A DNA stretch of 64,000 nucleotides from Chitinophagaceae bacterium BSSC1 (GCA_002256435.1 NKJC01000002.1:539996-603995); one strand, 5' to 3'. Counted from the stretch's first letter, positions 33,375 to 43,274 are shown. Notes: generated from the letters alone by a model not told the origin. Program-made: numbers and translations.

Positions 33375-34118
33375 ATGTGTGCAACTTGCGGATGCGGACC
33401 CACTGACCATCATCATAGTCACGATCATGGCCTTTCCCAGGGCATTGAACAGAATACGGGAAAAAAAATTGTTACTGTAGAACAGGATATCCTTCAAGAA
33501 AACAACCTATTGGCACAACGCAATCGGGGATTTTTTGAAGGCAGGAATATCCTTTCTTTAAATTTGGTCAGTTCTCCCGGATCAGGGAAAACAACCTTAC
33601 TGGAAAGAACTTTAACAGACCTAAAAGGGCAATTAGAATTTGCTGTGATTGAAGGTGACCAACAAACCGCCAATGACGCAGACAGAATTCATGCAACAGG
33701 AACCAAAGTAACTCAAATCAATACTGGAAAGGGTTGTCATTTAGACGCTCATATGGTGTTGCATGCTGTTCAAGGCATGAAACTAAAACCAGATTCGGTA
33801 CTTTTTATTGAAAATGTAGGCAACCTTGTTTGCCCAGCCATGTTTGACTTAGGAGAAGCTGAGCGAGTGGTTGTCATTAGTGTTACAGAGGGTGATGATA
33901 AGCCCTTGAAATATCCAGATATGTTCCATAGTTCAACCATCTGTATCATCAATAAAATTGACCTTCTCCCTTATGTCAATTTTAAGGTGGATAAAGCAAA
34001 GGAATATGCCAGGAGAATTAATCCTAACTTAGAGATCATTGAGCTCAGTTGCACCAGTGGTGCGGGTTTAGAAACCTGGTATGACTGGCTGAAAAGCAAA
34101 GTGCTGTTGCCCGTTTAA
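33375..34118 (+). CDS. hypB: Hydrogenase nickel incorporation GTPase HypB
   Basis: The 247-residue protein has an N-terminal metal-binding region with C2, C5 and C7 (CATCGC) plus a short His-rich stretch (DHHHSHDHG) that may store nickel. The SIMIBI GTPase domain follows: P-loop SSPGSGKTT (about residues 66-74), EGDQQTANDADRI, the switch region and the guanine-specificity motif NKID. It provides GTP-driven nickel insertion with HypA. The gene starts 21 bases after hypA. Confidence 0.95.
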   Translation: MCATCGCGPTDHHHSHDHGLSQGIEQNTGKKIVTVEQDILQENNLLAQRNRGFFEGRNILSLNLVSSPGSGKTTLLERTLTDLKGQLEFAVIEGDQQTANDADRIHATGTKVTQINTGKGCHLDAHMVLHAVQGMKLKPDSVLFIENVGNLVCPAMFDLGEAERVVVISVTEGDDKPLKYPDMFHSSTICIINKIDLLPYVNFKVDKAKEYARRINPNLEIIELSCTSGAGLETWYDWLKSKVLLPV

Positions 34119-34128
34119 ACCATCCAAA

Positions 34129-36456
34129 ATGCCTGTTTACCATATTCATATAAACGGTTTGGTACAGGGTGTGGGATTCCGACCAACGGTTCATCAGTTG
34201 GCCATTCAAATGGGAATAGATGGTTGGGTAAGAAACGGTAGTGATGGGGTGCATATTCTTTGCAAAACCAATGAAGAAAATGCACAGGCTTTTTACCAGC
34301 ATATACTGCAAACACCGCCAGGAAATGCCATTATCAGCAAACACCTATTTGAATTAGCACAAGAAGAATGTGCTCAAGGTTTCCACATTGTACCAAGTAC
34401 AAGAGAGCAACATGCCAATATGATGCTCACGCCTGATTTGGCCCCCTGTGATCAATGCCGCAAATCCATAGTAAGTAGTGATAACAGAAGATACCATTAT
34501 GCATTCACCACTTGTTTGCAATGTGGACCAAGGTATAGTATTACTAAGGCCTTACCTTATGACCGTGCTAATACCAGTATGGCAGAAATGACTCAATGCT
34601 CGTTATGCTTAGAGGAGTATAACTTAGTAACAGATCATCGCCACCATAGCCAAACCAATAGTTGTAAAAACTGTGCCATTCAAATGCACTTATACAATGA
34701 ACAACTAGCAGAAATACCTTGCAACCAAGATCAAATTCCTGAACTATTAGCCAAACTAGTTCAAGATGGTAAGATTCTCGCCATCAAAGCCGTAGGTGGT
34801 TACCTTTTAATTTGTGATGCAGCCAACAAAGAAGCTATTGCTAGATTAAGAAAAAGAAAACATCGCCCAAGTAAACCCTTTGCACTACTCTATGCAGATA
34901 TGGAAATGCTGCAAGCCGATCTTTCTATTAGTGCAACTGAACTGAGTGCCCTCAAAGACAAATCTGCGCCAATAGTGCTTTGTAAGATCAAAAATTTTTC
35001 AGAAAACAATTTGGATTTAGAAGGGATTGCTCCAGGGCTATCCAGATTAGGTGCTATGTTGCCTGCATCTCCCCTGTTACAACTGCTGGCCAATAGTTTT
35101 GGAAAACCAATGGTTGCAACCAGTGGAAATTTGAGTGGATCTCCCATTTTATACCAAGACCAAAAAGCTAAGGAATGGCTAGTTGGCATTGCCGATTATT
35201 TGCTTAGCTATGACCGTGAAATTCTAGCGCCTCAAGACGATAGTCTTTTACAATTTAGTAGCCGAGGACAAAAAATTATATTAAGAAGAAGTAGAGGATT
35301 AGCACCCAACTTTTTCCCCATTCATTTTGGGCAGGATCAACAAAAAATCCTAGCCATGGGTGCAGAACTCAAATCTAGTTTTGCCATTGCAAATGGAGAA
35401 CAAATTTTTGTGAGTCAGTTCTTAGGAGACCAACAATCTTTAGAATCACAAATGGCTTTTGAAGATGCATTAAACCAAGTCTCCGAACTCTTACATTTTG
35501 AACCATCTAAGATTTTAATAGACCAACACCCAGGCTATCAGGTTTCTGAAAATGGCAAAAAATTAGGTCTTCAAAAGCAATGCCCCGTTATTGGTATTCA
35601 ACACCATGAAGCACATTTTGCAGCAGTATTAGCAGAAAATAATCTACTTGAAAAATTGGAGCCTGTTCTTGGTTTTATTTGGGATGGAGCAGGGTATGGA
35701 CAAGATGGTCAAATCTGGGGCGGTGAAGTAATGCTGTATGATCAAGCCAGTATACATCGCGCAGCACATTTGGCTTATTTTCCCCAAATCTTGGGGAACA
35801 AAATGAACAAGGAACCTAGGCTAAGCGCATTAAGTATCTTAAAGGATTTTCCTTTGGCTCAAAAACTCATACGCAAACATTTTACAAATACGGAATGGCA
35901 ATTTTACCAACAGTTGTTGGAAAAGCCAGCAGAGATTCAAACCAGTAGTATGGGTAGACTCATTGATGCAGTTGCTTGTATTCTTGGCATTGTACCAATT
36001 GCTGGTTTTGAAGGAGAAGCTGCTATGCAATTGGAATCCATGGCCAATAAATGCCCCTATCCTTCTTATGACGCGTATCATCTACCTATTGCTCATGGCA
36101 TTATTGACTGGCGTCCCTTGATTCAAGAAATTTTACATGACTGGCAACAAAAAGAACCCAATGAAGTCATTGCTTGGAAATTTTTCTATTCTCTAGCCAA
36201 AGCCATTGCAAGAATCAGCGGTCATTTCTTTATTGATAAATTGGCCTTTAGTGGAGGCGTATTCCAGAATGCGCTTTTAACAGACTTGATCATGGAGCAA
36301 TTACAACAAAAAAGAGCTTTGTATTTTCACCAACAATTAAGCCCCAATGATGAATGCATTTCACTGGGGCAATTAGCTTGGCATAGCCGATTTTATAAAC
36401 AGGAACATGGCTTAGAAAAACAACCATCCATTAAATATTTAACTGAACAATCCTAA
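34129..36456 (+). CDS. hypF: Carbamoyltransferase HypF
   Basis: The 775-residue protein has the full HypF architecture. An acylphosphatase domain (NGLVQGVGFRPTVHQL, residues 9-24) is followed by two zinc-finger-like units (CDQCRKS..., CLQCGPRYS, CSLCLEEY, CKNCA). A YrdC-like domain follows (KAVGGYLLICDA, RKHRPSKPFALL), then a Kae1-like C-terminal domain with HHEAHFAAVLAEN, DGAGYGQDGQIWGGEV and FSGGVFQNALL. It makes the carbamoyl adenylate and transfers it to the HypE C-terminal cysteine, giving the CN ligands of the active site. It starts 10 bases after hypB. The order hypB-F-C is unlike the E. coli operon, where hypF lies elsewhere. Confidence 0.95.
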   Translation: MPVYHIHINGLVQGVGFRPTVHQLAIQMGIDGWVRNGSDGVHILCKTNEENAQAFYQHILQTPPGNAIISKHLFELAQEECAQGFHIVPSTREQHANMMLTPDLAPCDQCRKSIVSSDNRRYHYAFTTCLQCGPRYSITKALPYDRANTSMAEMTQCSLCLEEYNLVTDHRHHSQTNSCKNCAIQMHLYNEQLAEIPCNQDQIPELLAKLVQDGKILAIKAVGGYLLICDAANKEAIARLRKRKHRPSKPFALLYADMEMLQADLSISATELSALKDKSAPIVLCKIKNFSENNLDLEGIAPGLSRLGAMLPASPLLQLLANSFGKPMVATSGNLSGSPILYQDQKAKEWLVGIADYLLSYDREILAPQDDSLLQFSSRGQKIILRRSRGLAPNFFPIHFGQDQQKILAMGAELKSSFAIANGEQIFVSQFLGDQQSLESQMAFEDALNQVSELLHFEPSKILIDQHPGYQVSENGKKLGLQKQCPVIGIQHHEAHFAAVLAENNLLEKLEPVLGFIWDGAGYGQDGQIWGGEVMLYDQASIHRAAHLAYFPQILGNKMNKEPRLSALSILKDFPLAQKLIRKHFTNTEWQFYQQLLEKPAEIQTSSMGRLIDAVACILGIVPIAGFEGEAAMQLESMANKCPYPSYDAYHLPIAHGIIDWRPLIQEILHDWQQKEPNEVIAWKFFYSLAKAIARISGHFFIDKLAFSGGVFQNALLTDLIMEQLQQKRALYFHQQLSPNDECISLGQLAWHSRFYKQEHGLEKQPSIKYLTEQS

Positions 36457-36466
36457 ATCAACAAAT

Positions 36467-36733
36467 ATGTGTTTAGCCATTCCAGGTAAAATCATTGCTA
36501 TTACAGAACAACTTGATGAGACTTTTAGAAAAGGGAAAGTCTCTTTTGGTGGTATCATGAAAGAAATTAATTTATTCATGGTTCCTGAAGCCCAAATTGG
36601 AGATTATGTTTTGGTACATGTTGGTGTAGCCATTAATGTGGTTGATGAAGAAGAAGCCAAAAAAACCTTTGATTACCTAAAACAAATGGGTGAAGTAGAG
36701 GAATTAGAATCACCAGATTCAACAAATTTATAA
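36467..36733 (+). CDS. hypC: Hydrogenase maturation chaperone HypC
   Basis: The 88-residue protein begins [10 protein letters not shown]; Cys2 is the conserved residue that, with HypD, holds the iron atom carrying CN and CO ligands. A small beta-barrel (OB-like) pattern follows, and the length is normal. It passes the Fe(CN)2CO unit to the large subunit. It starts 10 bases after hypF and ends 8 bases before hypD. Confidence 0.95.
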   Translation: MCLAIPGKIIAITEQLDETFRKGKVSFGGIMKEINLFMVPEAQIGDYVLVHVGVAINVVDEEEAKKTFDYLKQMGEVEELESPDSTNL

Positions 36734-36741
36734 ACCCACTT

Positions 36742-37851
36742 ATGAAATTTCTAACCGAATTCAGAGACCCCGAATTAGTGCATGAATATGTTGCGGAGCT
36801 TCACAAGATTACTACCAAGTCTTGGACACTGATGGAAATTTGTGGCGGTCAAACCCATAGCCTAGTTAAAAATGGACTATTGGATCTATTGCCTGAAAAA
36901 ATTACCATGGTACATGGACCAGGTTGCCCTGTTTGTGTTACCAGTGTAAGTGTGATTGATGAAGCTGTTTGGTTGGCAGAGCAACCCAACGTGATTCTTT
37001 GTTCATTTGGAGACATGCTCCGTGTTCCAGGAAGTAAGAAAAGTTTACTAGAAGCAAAAGCCATTGGTGCCGATGTAAGAATTCTTTACTCTCCTTTGGA
37101 AGCCGTAGAAATTGCCAGAAAAAATCCAGACAAAGAAGTGGTATTTTTTGCCGTTGGTTTTGAAACAACAGCCCCAGCCAATGCATTGAGTGTGATCCAT
37201 GCTTCACAACAAGGCATACTCAATTATAGTATTCTTGCATCTCATGTTTTGGTTCCACCTGCCATGGAAGCCATCTTGAGTGATGAAGCCAATACTATTG
37301 ACGCATTTCTTGCAGCTGGGCATGTATGTACCATCATGGGTATGGACGAATATTATCCAGTAGCAGAAAAATATCAGATTCCCATAGTAGTTACAGGCTT
37401 TGAACCAGTTGATTTATTACAGGGTATTTTAATGGCTGTTAGACAACTAGAAAAGGGCCAACACTTGGTAGAAAACCAATACGCCAGAAGCGTTCTAAGA
37501 GAAGGCAACAAAACGGCACAAGCCACTATTCAAAAAGTGTTTTCTGTAAATGACCGAGTGTGGAGAGGCATTGGGTCTATTCCACAAAGTGGCTATGAAG
37601 TAAATGAAGCGTATAAAGCACATAATGCCAGAATCAAATTCTTTATTGACATTCCATTTGCTGAAGAAAACAAAGAATGCATTAGTGGTGATATTATGAA
37701 GGGGTTGAAGAAGCCAAAGCAATGCCCAAATTTTGGAACAAAATGCAAACCTGAACATCCACTTGGCGCGCCAATGGTGAGCAGTGAAGGTGCTTGTGCG
37801 GCTTATTATCATTATAATTTTCAGCCCGAGGAATCAGGCTCCCACATTTAA
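36742..37851 (+). CDS. hypD: Fe-(CN)2CO scaffold protein HypD
   Basis: The 369-residue protein shows all HypD signatures: ICGGQTHSL (Cys that ligates the iron), GPGCPVC thiol pair, [21 protein letters not shown], and a C-terminal [4Fe-4S] region ([25 protein letters not shown]). It acts with HypC as the scaffold on which iron receives its cyanide and carbonyl ligands. Length is typical. Its last bases precede the hypE start by 46 bases. Confidence 0.95.
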   Translation: MKFLTEFRDPELVHEYVAELHKITTKSWTLMEICGGQTHSLVKNGLLDLLPEKITMVHGPGCPVCVTSVSVIDEAVWLAEQPNVILCSFGDMLRVPGSKKSLLEAKAIGADVRILYSPLEAVEIARKNPDKEVVFFAVGFETTAPANALSVIHASQQGILNYSILASHVLVPPAMEAILSDEANTIDAFLAAGHVCTIMGMDEYYPVAEKYQIPIVVTGFEPVDLLQGILMAVRQLEKGQHLVENQYARSVLREGNKTAQATIQKVFSVNDRVWRGIGSIPQSGYEVNEAYKAHNARIKFFIDIPFAEENKECISGDIMKGLKKPKQCPNFGTKCKPEHPLGAPMVSSEGACAAYYHYNFQPEESGSHI

Positions 37852-37897
37852 ACTAATAGCTTTGTCAGAGAAACTCAATTTTCAATTATCCTGCCCC

Positions 37898-38917
37898 ATG
37901 CCAAAATTTGATTTTGATGTGATTACCATGGGGCATGGCAGTGGTGGATTATTAACCCATCGTTTATTGCAGAGTGGGGTATTTGACCTACTCAAAAACA
38001 ATTTACTAGACCAGCAACATGATGGTGCCATGCTTGAATTAAATGGCCCTGTTGCGTTTAGTACAGATAGCTATGTTATCTCTCCCATTTTTTTCCCGGG
38101 TGGGAATATTGGAGAATTAGCAGTCAATGGTACGGTGAATGATTTAGCCATGTGTGGAGCTACTGCTAAATATCTTTCCCTTGGTTTTATTATTGAAGAA
38201 GGATTTTCTATGAAGGAATTCTGGGAAGTTTTAGTGGGCATTAAAGAAGCTGCAGAAAAATCAGGAGTATCTATTGTAACGGGTGATACCAAGGTAGTTG
38301 AGAAAGGAAAGGGTGACAAAATCTTTATCAATACTTCTGGAATTGGTCAGATACATCCAAAAGCCTCCATACACCATAACCGTATTGAAGCTGGAGACAA
38401 AATTATCCTAAGTGGTAATCTTGCACAACACGGCATTGCCATCATGAGTTTGAGACAGGGATTAGAATTTGAAACAGATATTGTCAGCGATACCATTAAC
38501 CTGAATTTTACCATTCTTTCACTAGTAGAAACATTTGGTCAAGAAATTAAATTTCTGAGGGATCCAACAAGGGGTGGACTAGCTTCTGTGATGAATGAAT
38601 TGGCTGAATTAAGAAAGCTTGGCTTTGTTTTAGAGCAAGAAAAAATACCACTTGATGAACAGGTAGAAGGTGCTTGTGAAATGCTTGGTCTTGATCCATT
38701 ATACGTTGCAAACGAAGGCCTGTTTGTTGCTGTAGTTTCAGCCAATATTGCCGATGATTTTCTGCAAAAATTAAGGTCAGACCCTAATGGTATCAATGCT
38801 GCTATTGTAGGAGAAGTCACAGCAGCAAATCCAGGAAAAGTACTTTTAAAAAGTAGGATTGGTGGACATAGGGTGGTTGGATATTTAACAGGTGAGCAAT
38901 TACCTAGAATTTGTTAA
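37898..38917 (+). CDS. hypE: Hydrogenase maturation protein HypE
   Basis: The open frame begins at 37784 inside hypD, but its first 38 residues show no family similarity. ATG at 37898 gives MPKFDFDVITMGHGSGG, the normal HypE start, and 339 residues. The PurM-like ATP-binding fold shows STDSYVISPIFFPGG, VNGTVNDLAMCGA and GDTKVVEKGKGD. The C-terminus is PRIC, whose terminal Cys is carbamoylated by HypF and dehydrated to thiocyanate. It closes the hyp operon. Confidence 0.95.
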   Translation: MPKFDFDVITMGHGSGGLLTHRLLQSGVFDLLKNNLLDQQHDGAMLELNGPVAFSTDSYVISPIFFPGGNIGELAVNGTVNDLAMCGATAKYLSLGFIIEEGFSMKEFWEVLVGIKEAAEKSGVSIVTGDTKVVEKGKGDKIFINTSGIGQIHPKASIHHNRIEAGDKIILSGNLAQHGIAIMSLRQGLEFETDIVSDTINLNFTILSLVETFGQEIKFLRDPTRGGLASVMNELAELRKLGFVLEQEKIPLDEQVEGACEMLGLDPLYVANEGLFVAVVSANIADDFLQKLRSDPNGINAAIVGEVTAANPGKVLLKSRIGGHRVVGYLTGEQLPRIC

Positions 38918-39008
38918 CCAAGTTGTTTAGTGCTATCATTTGAATGAATAATGCTACTAGTCTAATCAGGAATTGGTTAGCGTTGTAACATCATTTAAAA
39001 CAAACGAT

Positions 39009-40508
39009 ATGCTCACGCCAAAACCCTCTTTCAAGCCCCGTTATGAAAATTTCATCGGCGGGCAATTTGTTCCACCTGTAAAAGGGGAATATTTTGACAA
39101 TTCCAGCCCAATTGACGGCAAAGTATTTACACAAGCCGCCAGATCTGGTAAAGAAGACATTGAACTAGCATTGGACGCAGCCCATGCTGCATTTGCCACT
39201 TGGAGCAAAACCTCTGCAGCTTTTAGGGCTTCTGTTTTGAACAAAATTGCCGATTGCATGGAAGCCAATTTGTCTTTATTGGCAGCCATTGAAACTATTG
39301 ACAATGGCAAACCCATTCGCGAAACGGTGAATGTAGATCTACCATTATGTATTGATCACTTCCGCTATTTTGCTGGTGTTATCAGGGCAGAAGAAGGTTC
39401 TATTTCAGAACACGACGAAACTACCGTGAGTATTTGTTTACACGAACCACTGGGTGTGGTAGGACAAATTATTCCATGGAATTTTCCATTATTAATGGCC
39501 GTTTGGAAAATTGCTCCAGCACTAGCAGCAGGATGTTGCGCAGTAGTAAAACCAGCAGAACAAACACCAACTTCTATTCTTTGTTTGATGGAATTAATCA
39601 AAGACATTGTTCCTGCAGGTGTCCTCAATATTGTCACTGGATTTGGACCTGAAGCAGGTAAACCATTGGCTCAATCACCCAGAATTGCCAAAGTATCATT
39701 TACAGGAGAAACTACAACTGGTAGACTGATTATGCAATATGCATCAGAAAATCTAATACCTGTTACTATGGAATTGGGTGGCAAATCGCCCAATATTTTC
39801 TTCCCATCAGTGGCAGATGCCGATGATGAATTCTTTGATAAAGCCATTGAAGGCGCCGTTCTATTTGCCGTAAATCAAGGTGAAGTATGTACCTGTCCTT
39901 CCAGGTTATTGGTACATGAAAGTATCTACGAGAAATTCATGAGCCGAGTAATTGAAAGAACCAAAGCCATAAAAATGGGTAACCCATTGGACTCTGATAC
40001 CATGATGGGTGCTCAAGCTTCCAATGACCAGTATGAAAAAATTCAATCTTATCTAAAATTAGGAAAAGAAGAAGGGGCAGAAGTTTTAACCGGAGGCGAT
40101 GTTCAAAAACTAGACGGAGACCTTGCTGGTGGATATTACATTCAACCAACACTGTTCAAGGGACATAACAAAATGCGCATTTTCCAAGAAGAAATTTTTG
40201 GACCAGTTGTAGCGGTTACCACATTCAAAACAACCGAAGAAGCCATTGCCATTGCCAATGACACATTATATGGTTTGGGTGCAGGAGTTTGGACCAGAGA
40301 CGCTCATGAATTGTATCAGGTACCAAGAGCCATTCAAGCTGGTAGGGTTTGGGTAAACTGTTATCACCACTACCCTGCTCATGCGCCATTTGGTGGATAC
40401 AAGAAATCAGGATTTGGAAGAGAAAACCACAAGATGATGTTGGGCTATTACAGACAAACCAAGAACATGCTCATTTCTTATAACAAGAACAAATTGGGCT
40501 TTTTCTAA
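39009..40508 (+). CDS. NAD(P)-dependent aldehyde dehydrogenase (AcoD/ExaC-like)
   Basis: The ATG at 39009 ([20 protein letters not shown]) fits the family start better than 38973 and gives 499 residues. The sequence has the NAD-binding segment [31 protein letters not shown], the glutamate motif [11 protein letters not shown], and the catalytic cysteine in [13 protein letters not shown]. It resembles acetaldehyde dehydrogenases of the AcoD/ExaC group, whose genes often lie beside DUF779 genes, as here. It should oxidise a short aldehyde to the acid. A terminator follows, then the DUF779 gene. An AraC regulator encoded at 40979-41920 is a plausible controller. Confidence 0.92.
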   Translation: MLTPKPSFKPRYENFIGGQFVPPVKGEYFDNSSPIDGKVFTQAARSGKEDIELALDAAHAAFATWSKTSAAFRASVLNKIADCMEANLSLLAAIETIDNGKPIRETVNVDLPLCIDHFRYFAGVIRAEEGSISEHDETTVSICLHEPLGVVGQIIPWNFPLLMAVWKIAPALAAGCCAVVKPAEQTPTSILCLMELIKDIVPAGVLNIVTGFGPEAGKPLAQSPRIAKVSFTGETTTGRLIMQYASENLIPVTMELGGKSPNIFFPSVADADDEFFDKAIEGAVLFAVNQGEVCTCPSRLLVHESIYEKFMSRVIERTKAIKMGNPLDSDTMMGAQASNDQYEKIQSYLKLGKEEGAEVLTGGDVQKLDGDLAGGYYIQPTLFKGHNKMRIFQEEIFGPVVAVTTFKTTEEAIAIANDTLYGLGAGVWTRDAHELYQVPRAIQAGRVWVNCYHHYPAHAPFGGYKKSGFGRENHKMMLGYYRQTKNMLISYNKNKLGFF

Positions 40509-40532
40509 GTATTTTGCAGCAATCAATCCATG

Positions 40533-40558
40533 CCGGCAGGGGAAACCCGCCGGTATTT
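40533..40558 (+). terminator. Hairpin terminator between the aldehyde dehydrogenase and DUF779 genes
   Basis: CCGGC-A-GGG pairs with CCC-GCCGG around GAAA, with one bulged A, and is followed by TATTTTTAT on the plus strand. It lies 25 bases after the aldehyde dehydrogenase stop and ends 18 bases before the DUF779 start, so it may limit rather than abolish expression of the second gene. Confidence 0.75.
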
Positions 40559-40575
40559 TTATCTAAACCCAAACA

Positions 40576-40947
40576 ATGACCAAACGCGTTACTATTACAC
40601 AAGAAGCTGCCGAATTAGTTAGACAACTACAAGCAAGATTTGGAGAACTCATGTTTCATCAAAGCGGTGGCTGTTGCGATGGTTCACAACCCATGTGTTT
40701 TGAAAAAGGAGAATTTAAATTAGGTGCCAGTGATGTTTGTTTGGGAAGTATTGAAGGATGTGAATTTTGGATGAATCAGGACCAATTTGAACTTTGGCGC
40801 TACACCCAACTTTGTATAGACATTACAGCGGGAAGAGGTTCCAGCTTCTCTTTGGAAATTCCAACTGGATTTAGATTTATTACAAAATCAAGGATCTATA
40901 CAGAAGAGGAATTAGCGCAATTAGCCCCTTTAACTTATCTAGACTAA
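40576..40947 (+). CDS. DUF779 protein
   Basis: The 123-residue protein matches DUF779 across its length. It begins KRVTITQEAAELVRQLQARFG and has HQSGGCCDGSQPMC (a Cys/His-rich cluster), the block GCEFWMNQDQFELWRYTQLCIDITAGRGSSFSLE, and GFRFITKSRIYTEEEL. The family is of unknown function and is regularly found next to aldehyde dehydrogenases of the AcoD/ExaC group. The cysteines could bind metal or aldehyde, but no reaction is established. It lies downstream of the dehydrogenase after a hairpin terminator. Confidence 0.9.
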   Translation: MTKRVTITQEAAELVRQLQARFGELMFHQSGGCCDGSQPMCFEKGEFKLGASDVCLGSIEGCEFWMNQDQFELWRYTQLCIDITAGRGSSFSLEIPTGFRFITKSRIYTEEELAQLAPLTYLD

Positions 40948-40978
40948 AGAGTATAAATACAAAGCAAGTAAAACAAGG

Positions 40979-41920
40979 CTATGACTCTTTATTATTGAGT
41001 TGTTGGTATTGCTTGGGGGTAATGCCTTCATGGTGTTTAAACGCCCTAATAAAATAATTACAATCATCAAAACCAACTTCAAAAGACACATTTTTCACAT
41101 AAATCCTTCTGTCTTTTAAAAGTTTTTTGGCCATCTTAATCCTTTCTAGCACAATATATTCCAGCGGACTTATTCCTAATTCTCTTTTAAACAACCTGTA
41201 TAAAGATGCTATGCTCAGTCCTACTTGGCTTGCTATTTTTGGAAGATAAATTTTTTCAGAAAGATGCGTTCTAATTTGTTCTAATACTGCATTCAATTGA
41301 GGGTGTGAAGTATAACCACCATCTTCTCTAACTTGTTTTAGGTTTTGACACTGAGCTATATGAATCAATAATTCCTGCAAGGAAAGATCTGCTAACACAT
41401 CTTTTGAAAGCGAAGCACTTTGACAAATATTGATCATCTTTTGAATGACCAAAGACATTTCAGCATTATTGTAAAAAAAGAAATTCCGCTCGTCTAAATT
41501 CCAATAATCATCTTTCCCTTCTTTGGGGTATCTTTCATTCAAAAAAGCCAAAGTATCCAGAATCTTTTTATTGTCAATAGCAAGAGCAATACATTGAGTA
41601 GGATTTTCCATGGCAGCTTCTGGAAAATCAATCCGCATTTCTACATTGGCTGGTACTATTACAGATTCTCCAGGCAAATATTCAAATGCCGGCTCATCAA
41701 ATAAATGCATCATCTTCTTTCCCCTAAGCATACTTGTCACCACCAGATCATTGAACTCAAGAGAAACCAAATGTGACTGCTGATAGGTTTCAAATAGATT
41801 TAATTCAAAGCTATCCAAATTGTAAATGGTCCTGTTTTCCACCAAAGTTTTTAAAGAATCAACTTTGGTTAATTCAGGTAGTATAGAAAGGGCATGACTA
41901 TTGGGGAAATGCTTGGGCAT
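40979..41920 (-). CDS. AraC-family transcriptional regulator
   Basis: The 313-residue protein has a cupin-like N-terminal domain (LVVTSMLRGKKMMHLFDEPAFEYLPGESVIVPANVEM) of the type seen in YqhC-like regulators. A C-terminal AraC DNA-binding domain has two helix-turn-helix units: IYLPKIASQVGLSIASLYRLFKRELGISPLEYI and NVSFEVGFDDCNYFIRAFKHHEGITPKQY. YqhC in E. coli controls aldehyde-responsive genes, and this gene converges on the aldehyde dehydrogenase/DUF779 pair, so it is the obvious candidate regulator. TAACTTTA on the minus strand (41946-41953) gives a likely -7 element. Confidence 0.9.
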   Translation of the reverse strand: MPKHFPNSHALSILPELTKVDSLKTLVENRTIYNLDSFELNLFETYQQSHLVSLEFNDLVVTSMLRGKKMMHLFDEPAFEYLPGESVIVPANVEMRIDFPEAAMENPTQCIALAIDNKKILDTLAFLNERYPKEGKDDYWNLDERNFFFYNNAEMSLVIQKMINICQSASLSKDVLADLSLQELLIHIAQCQNLKQVREDGGYTSHPQLNAVLEQIRTHLSEKIYLPKIASQVGLSIASLYRLFKRELGISPLEYIVLERIKMAKKLLKDRRIYVKNVSFEVGFDDCNYFIRAFKHHEGITPKQYQQLNNKES

Positions 41921-41945
41921 GGCTTTGTTACAATCGTGTTGATCT

Positions 41946-41953
41946 TAAAGTTA
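41946..41953 (-). promoter_or_regulatory. -7 element of the AraC regulator gene
   Basis: TAACTTTA on the minus strand matches TAnnTTTR and would place the transcription start about 19 bases before the ATG at 41920. No convincing -33 TTTG is seen. Confidence 0.35.
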
Positions 41954-41984
41954 AGGATTCAACATGAAATATCACCAGCTGCCA

Positions 41985-42476
41985 TTAAAAAGCAATACCC
42001 ACTTGCAAACCAGTACCAACAGTGGCTATGGCATTATTGCCAAAACGGAAAGGGAAAGGAACTGACAAATAAAAGCTATGGTCTTTTTTCTTTATGACTG
42101 TTTTGGTAAAAATGGGTGTAAAACCAAAACGGCCTGTAGTTTCAAAAGCCACCCTTCCAGCAAAAGTTAGACTAGGATTTAATTTAACTAACACACCTGG
42201 ATGAAACAATACATTGTACATACGCGTATTTCCATTTTCTGACTTTAAAAAAGGAACCACTTCTAAGGAATAACCAATCTTGGCATTCTTCCACAAATTG
42301 ATACCTGTTGGGGTACCCACTACATAATTATTGGAAAAGTTAAACTGAGTGGATTCGGAACTAATGGTTACTATAGGATGCAATATTCCAAAATAGCCAG
42401 TTACTTTAGGATAGGTTGTTTGGGCTTTTAAACTAAAAACAGACAACAAGAACATTACAGCTATTAAGCTTCTCAT
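41985..42476 (-). CDS. Small outer membrane beta-barrel-like protein of unknown function
   Basis: The 163-residue protein has a signal peptide (MRSLIAVMFLLSVFSLKA, cleaved before QTTYPK). The rest alternates hydrophobic and polar residues as in membrane beta-strands: GYFGILHPIVTIS, YNVLFHPGVLVKLNPSLTFAGRVAFET, HSFYLSVPFPFRFGNNAIATVGTGLQVGIAF. The last residue is Phe, typical of outer membrane proteins. Length suits an 8-stranded barrel. No family was recognised. A good -7 element lies just upstream and the neighbour at 42534 has its own candidate promoter, so it may be transcribed alone. Confidence 0.6.
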   Translation of the reverse strand: MRSLIAVMFLLSVFSLKAQTTYPKVTGYFGILHPIVTISSESTQFNFSNNYVVGTPTGINLWKNAKIGYSLEVVPFLKSENGNTRMYNVLFHPGVLVKLNPSLTFAGRVAFETTGRFGFTPIFTKTVIKKKDHSFYLSVPFPFRFGNNAIATVGTGLQVGIAF

Positions 42477-42493
42477 ATTTGTGGATTTGAAAA

Positions 42494-42501
42494 CAAATAT
42501 A
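42494..42501 (-). promoter_or_regulatory. -7 element upstream of the small outer membrane protein gene
   Basis: TATATTTG on the minus strand is a perfect TAnnTTTG element. The predicted transcription start is about 11 bases before the ATG at 42476. No well-spaced TTTG box is visible upstream. Confidence 0.4.
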
Positions 42502-42533
42502 ATAATACTCTACTAAAACAGTGCACTAATACA

Positions 42534-43274
42534 TTATTTCTTTTCCTCTTTTATTGCTCCGTATTCCTCATTGATTTTTGCTATAATTAGCTCCATTTTC
42601 TTAATACAATTCTCATACCTATTCAGAATTTCTTCCGTATTTGCAAGGGCTCTATTAATATTCCTACATTCATCTATCACTAAAATTTCATTGAAATTGC
42701 TGGAAGAATCGGTTAGGCGTTTCCTGTTTTTAATCAAAAACTCGTCCAATCGTTTTTTCCTTTCTATATAGCTATTAGTGGAAGAAAGTAGCACCGGAAT
42801 ATCTTCTTGATACAAATCAAGAATACTATTTTGAAGAAATTTATCTTCTATATTGGTAATTTTACCAGAAGATTTGAACCCTTCAAATCTTCCGTTATTT
42901 GGGTTTAATGCAGTAGTATTTAATATAAATTCTCTATAGTTATTGAGCGTGTCATCATTGACCTTTTCATTCATTTTAAGTTTCACTAAATAGGTAAATA
43001 TTTTGCCTTGCATTACGTAAGAAATTTCATCACTTTTCATTTCTAACATATCGTGCTGTAAGTCTTGTCTAAGACCTATCAAAAACTCTTTCACGTCTTG
43101 TTGTTCGTGTTTGTGCTCACTCCAACTGTGAAACCAAATGGATAAAGTAATAGCAAATACAATGATGAAAATTTCAATAAAAAATTCTTTCACCTTATGC
43201 CAAAAATCATGATTCTTACTATTCCAAATCTTATAAACCGCCTTAGTATGTTTGATAACTTCTTGTTCTGCCAT
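42534..43274 (-). CDS. DUF6090-like membrane-anchored coiled-coil protein
   Basis: The 246-residue protein has a hydrophilic N-terminus, one membrane helix (about residues 27-46, VKEFFIEIFIIVFAITLSIWF), and then HSWSEHKHEQQDVKEFLIGLRQDLQHDMLEM. The layout (cytoplasmic start, one helix, a short W-N/S-x motif, then long charged helices) resembles Bacteroidota DUF6090-type proteins. The remainder is helical with YIERKKRLDEFLIKNRKRL and ends in a Lys/Glu-rich tail. No enzyme motif is seen, and the family call is tentative. TAGATTTA on the minus strand just upstream may be its -7 element. Confidence 0.5.
   Translation of the reverse strand: MAEQEVIKHTKAVYKIWNSKNHDFWHKVKEFFIEIFIIVFAITLSIWFHSWSEHKHEQQDVKEFLIGLRQDLQHDMLEMKSDEISYVMQGKIFTYLVKLKMNEKVNDDTLNNYREFILNTTALNPNNGRFEGFKSSGKITNIEDKFLQNSILDLYQEDIPVLLSSTNSYIERKKRLDEFLIKNRKRLTDSSSNFNEILVIDECRNINRALANTEEILNRYENCIKKMELIIAKINEEYGAIKEEKK

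Noticed and set aside
37784..37897. Extended HypE N-terminus
   Set aside because: The extra 38 residues overlap hypD in another frame and have no HypE similarity; the family start is the ATG at 37898.
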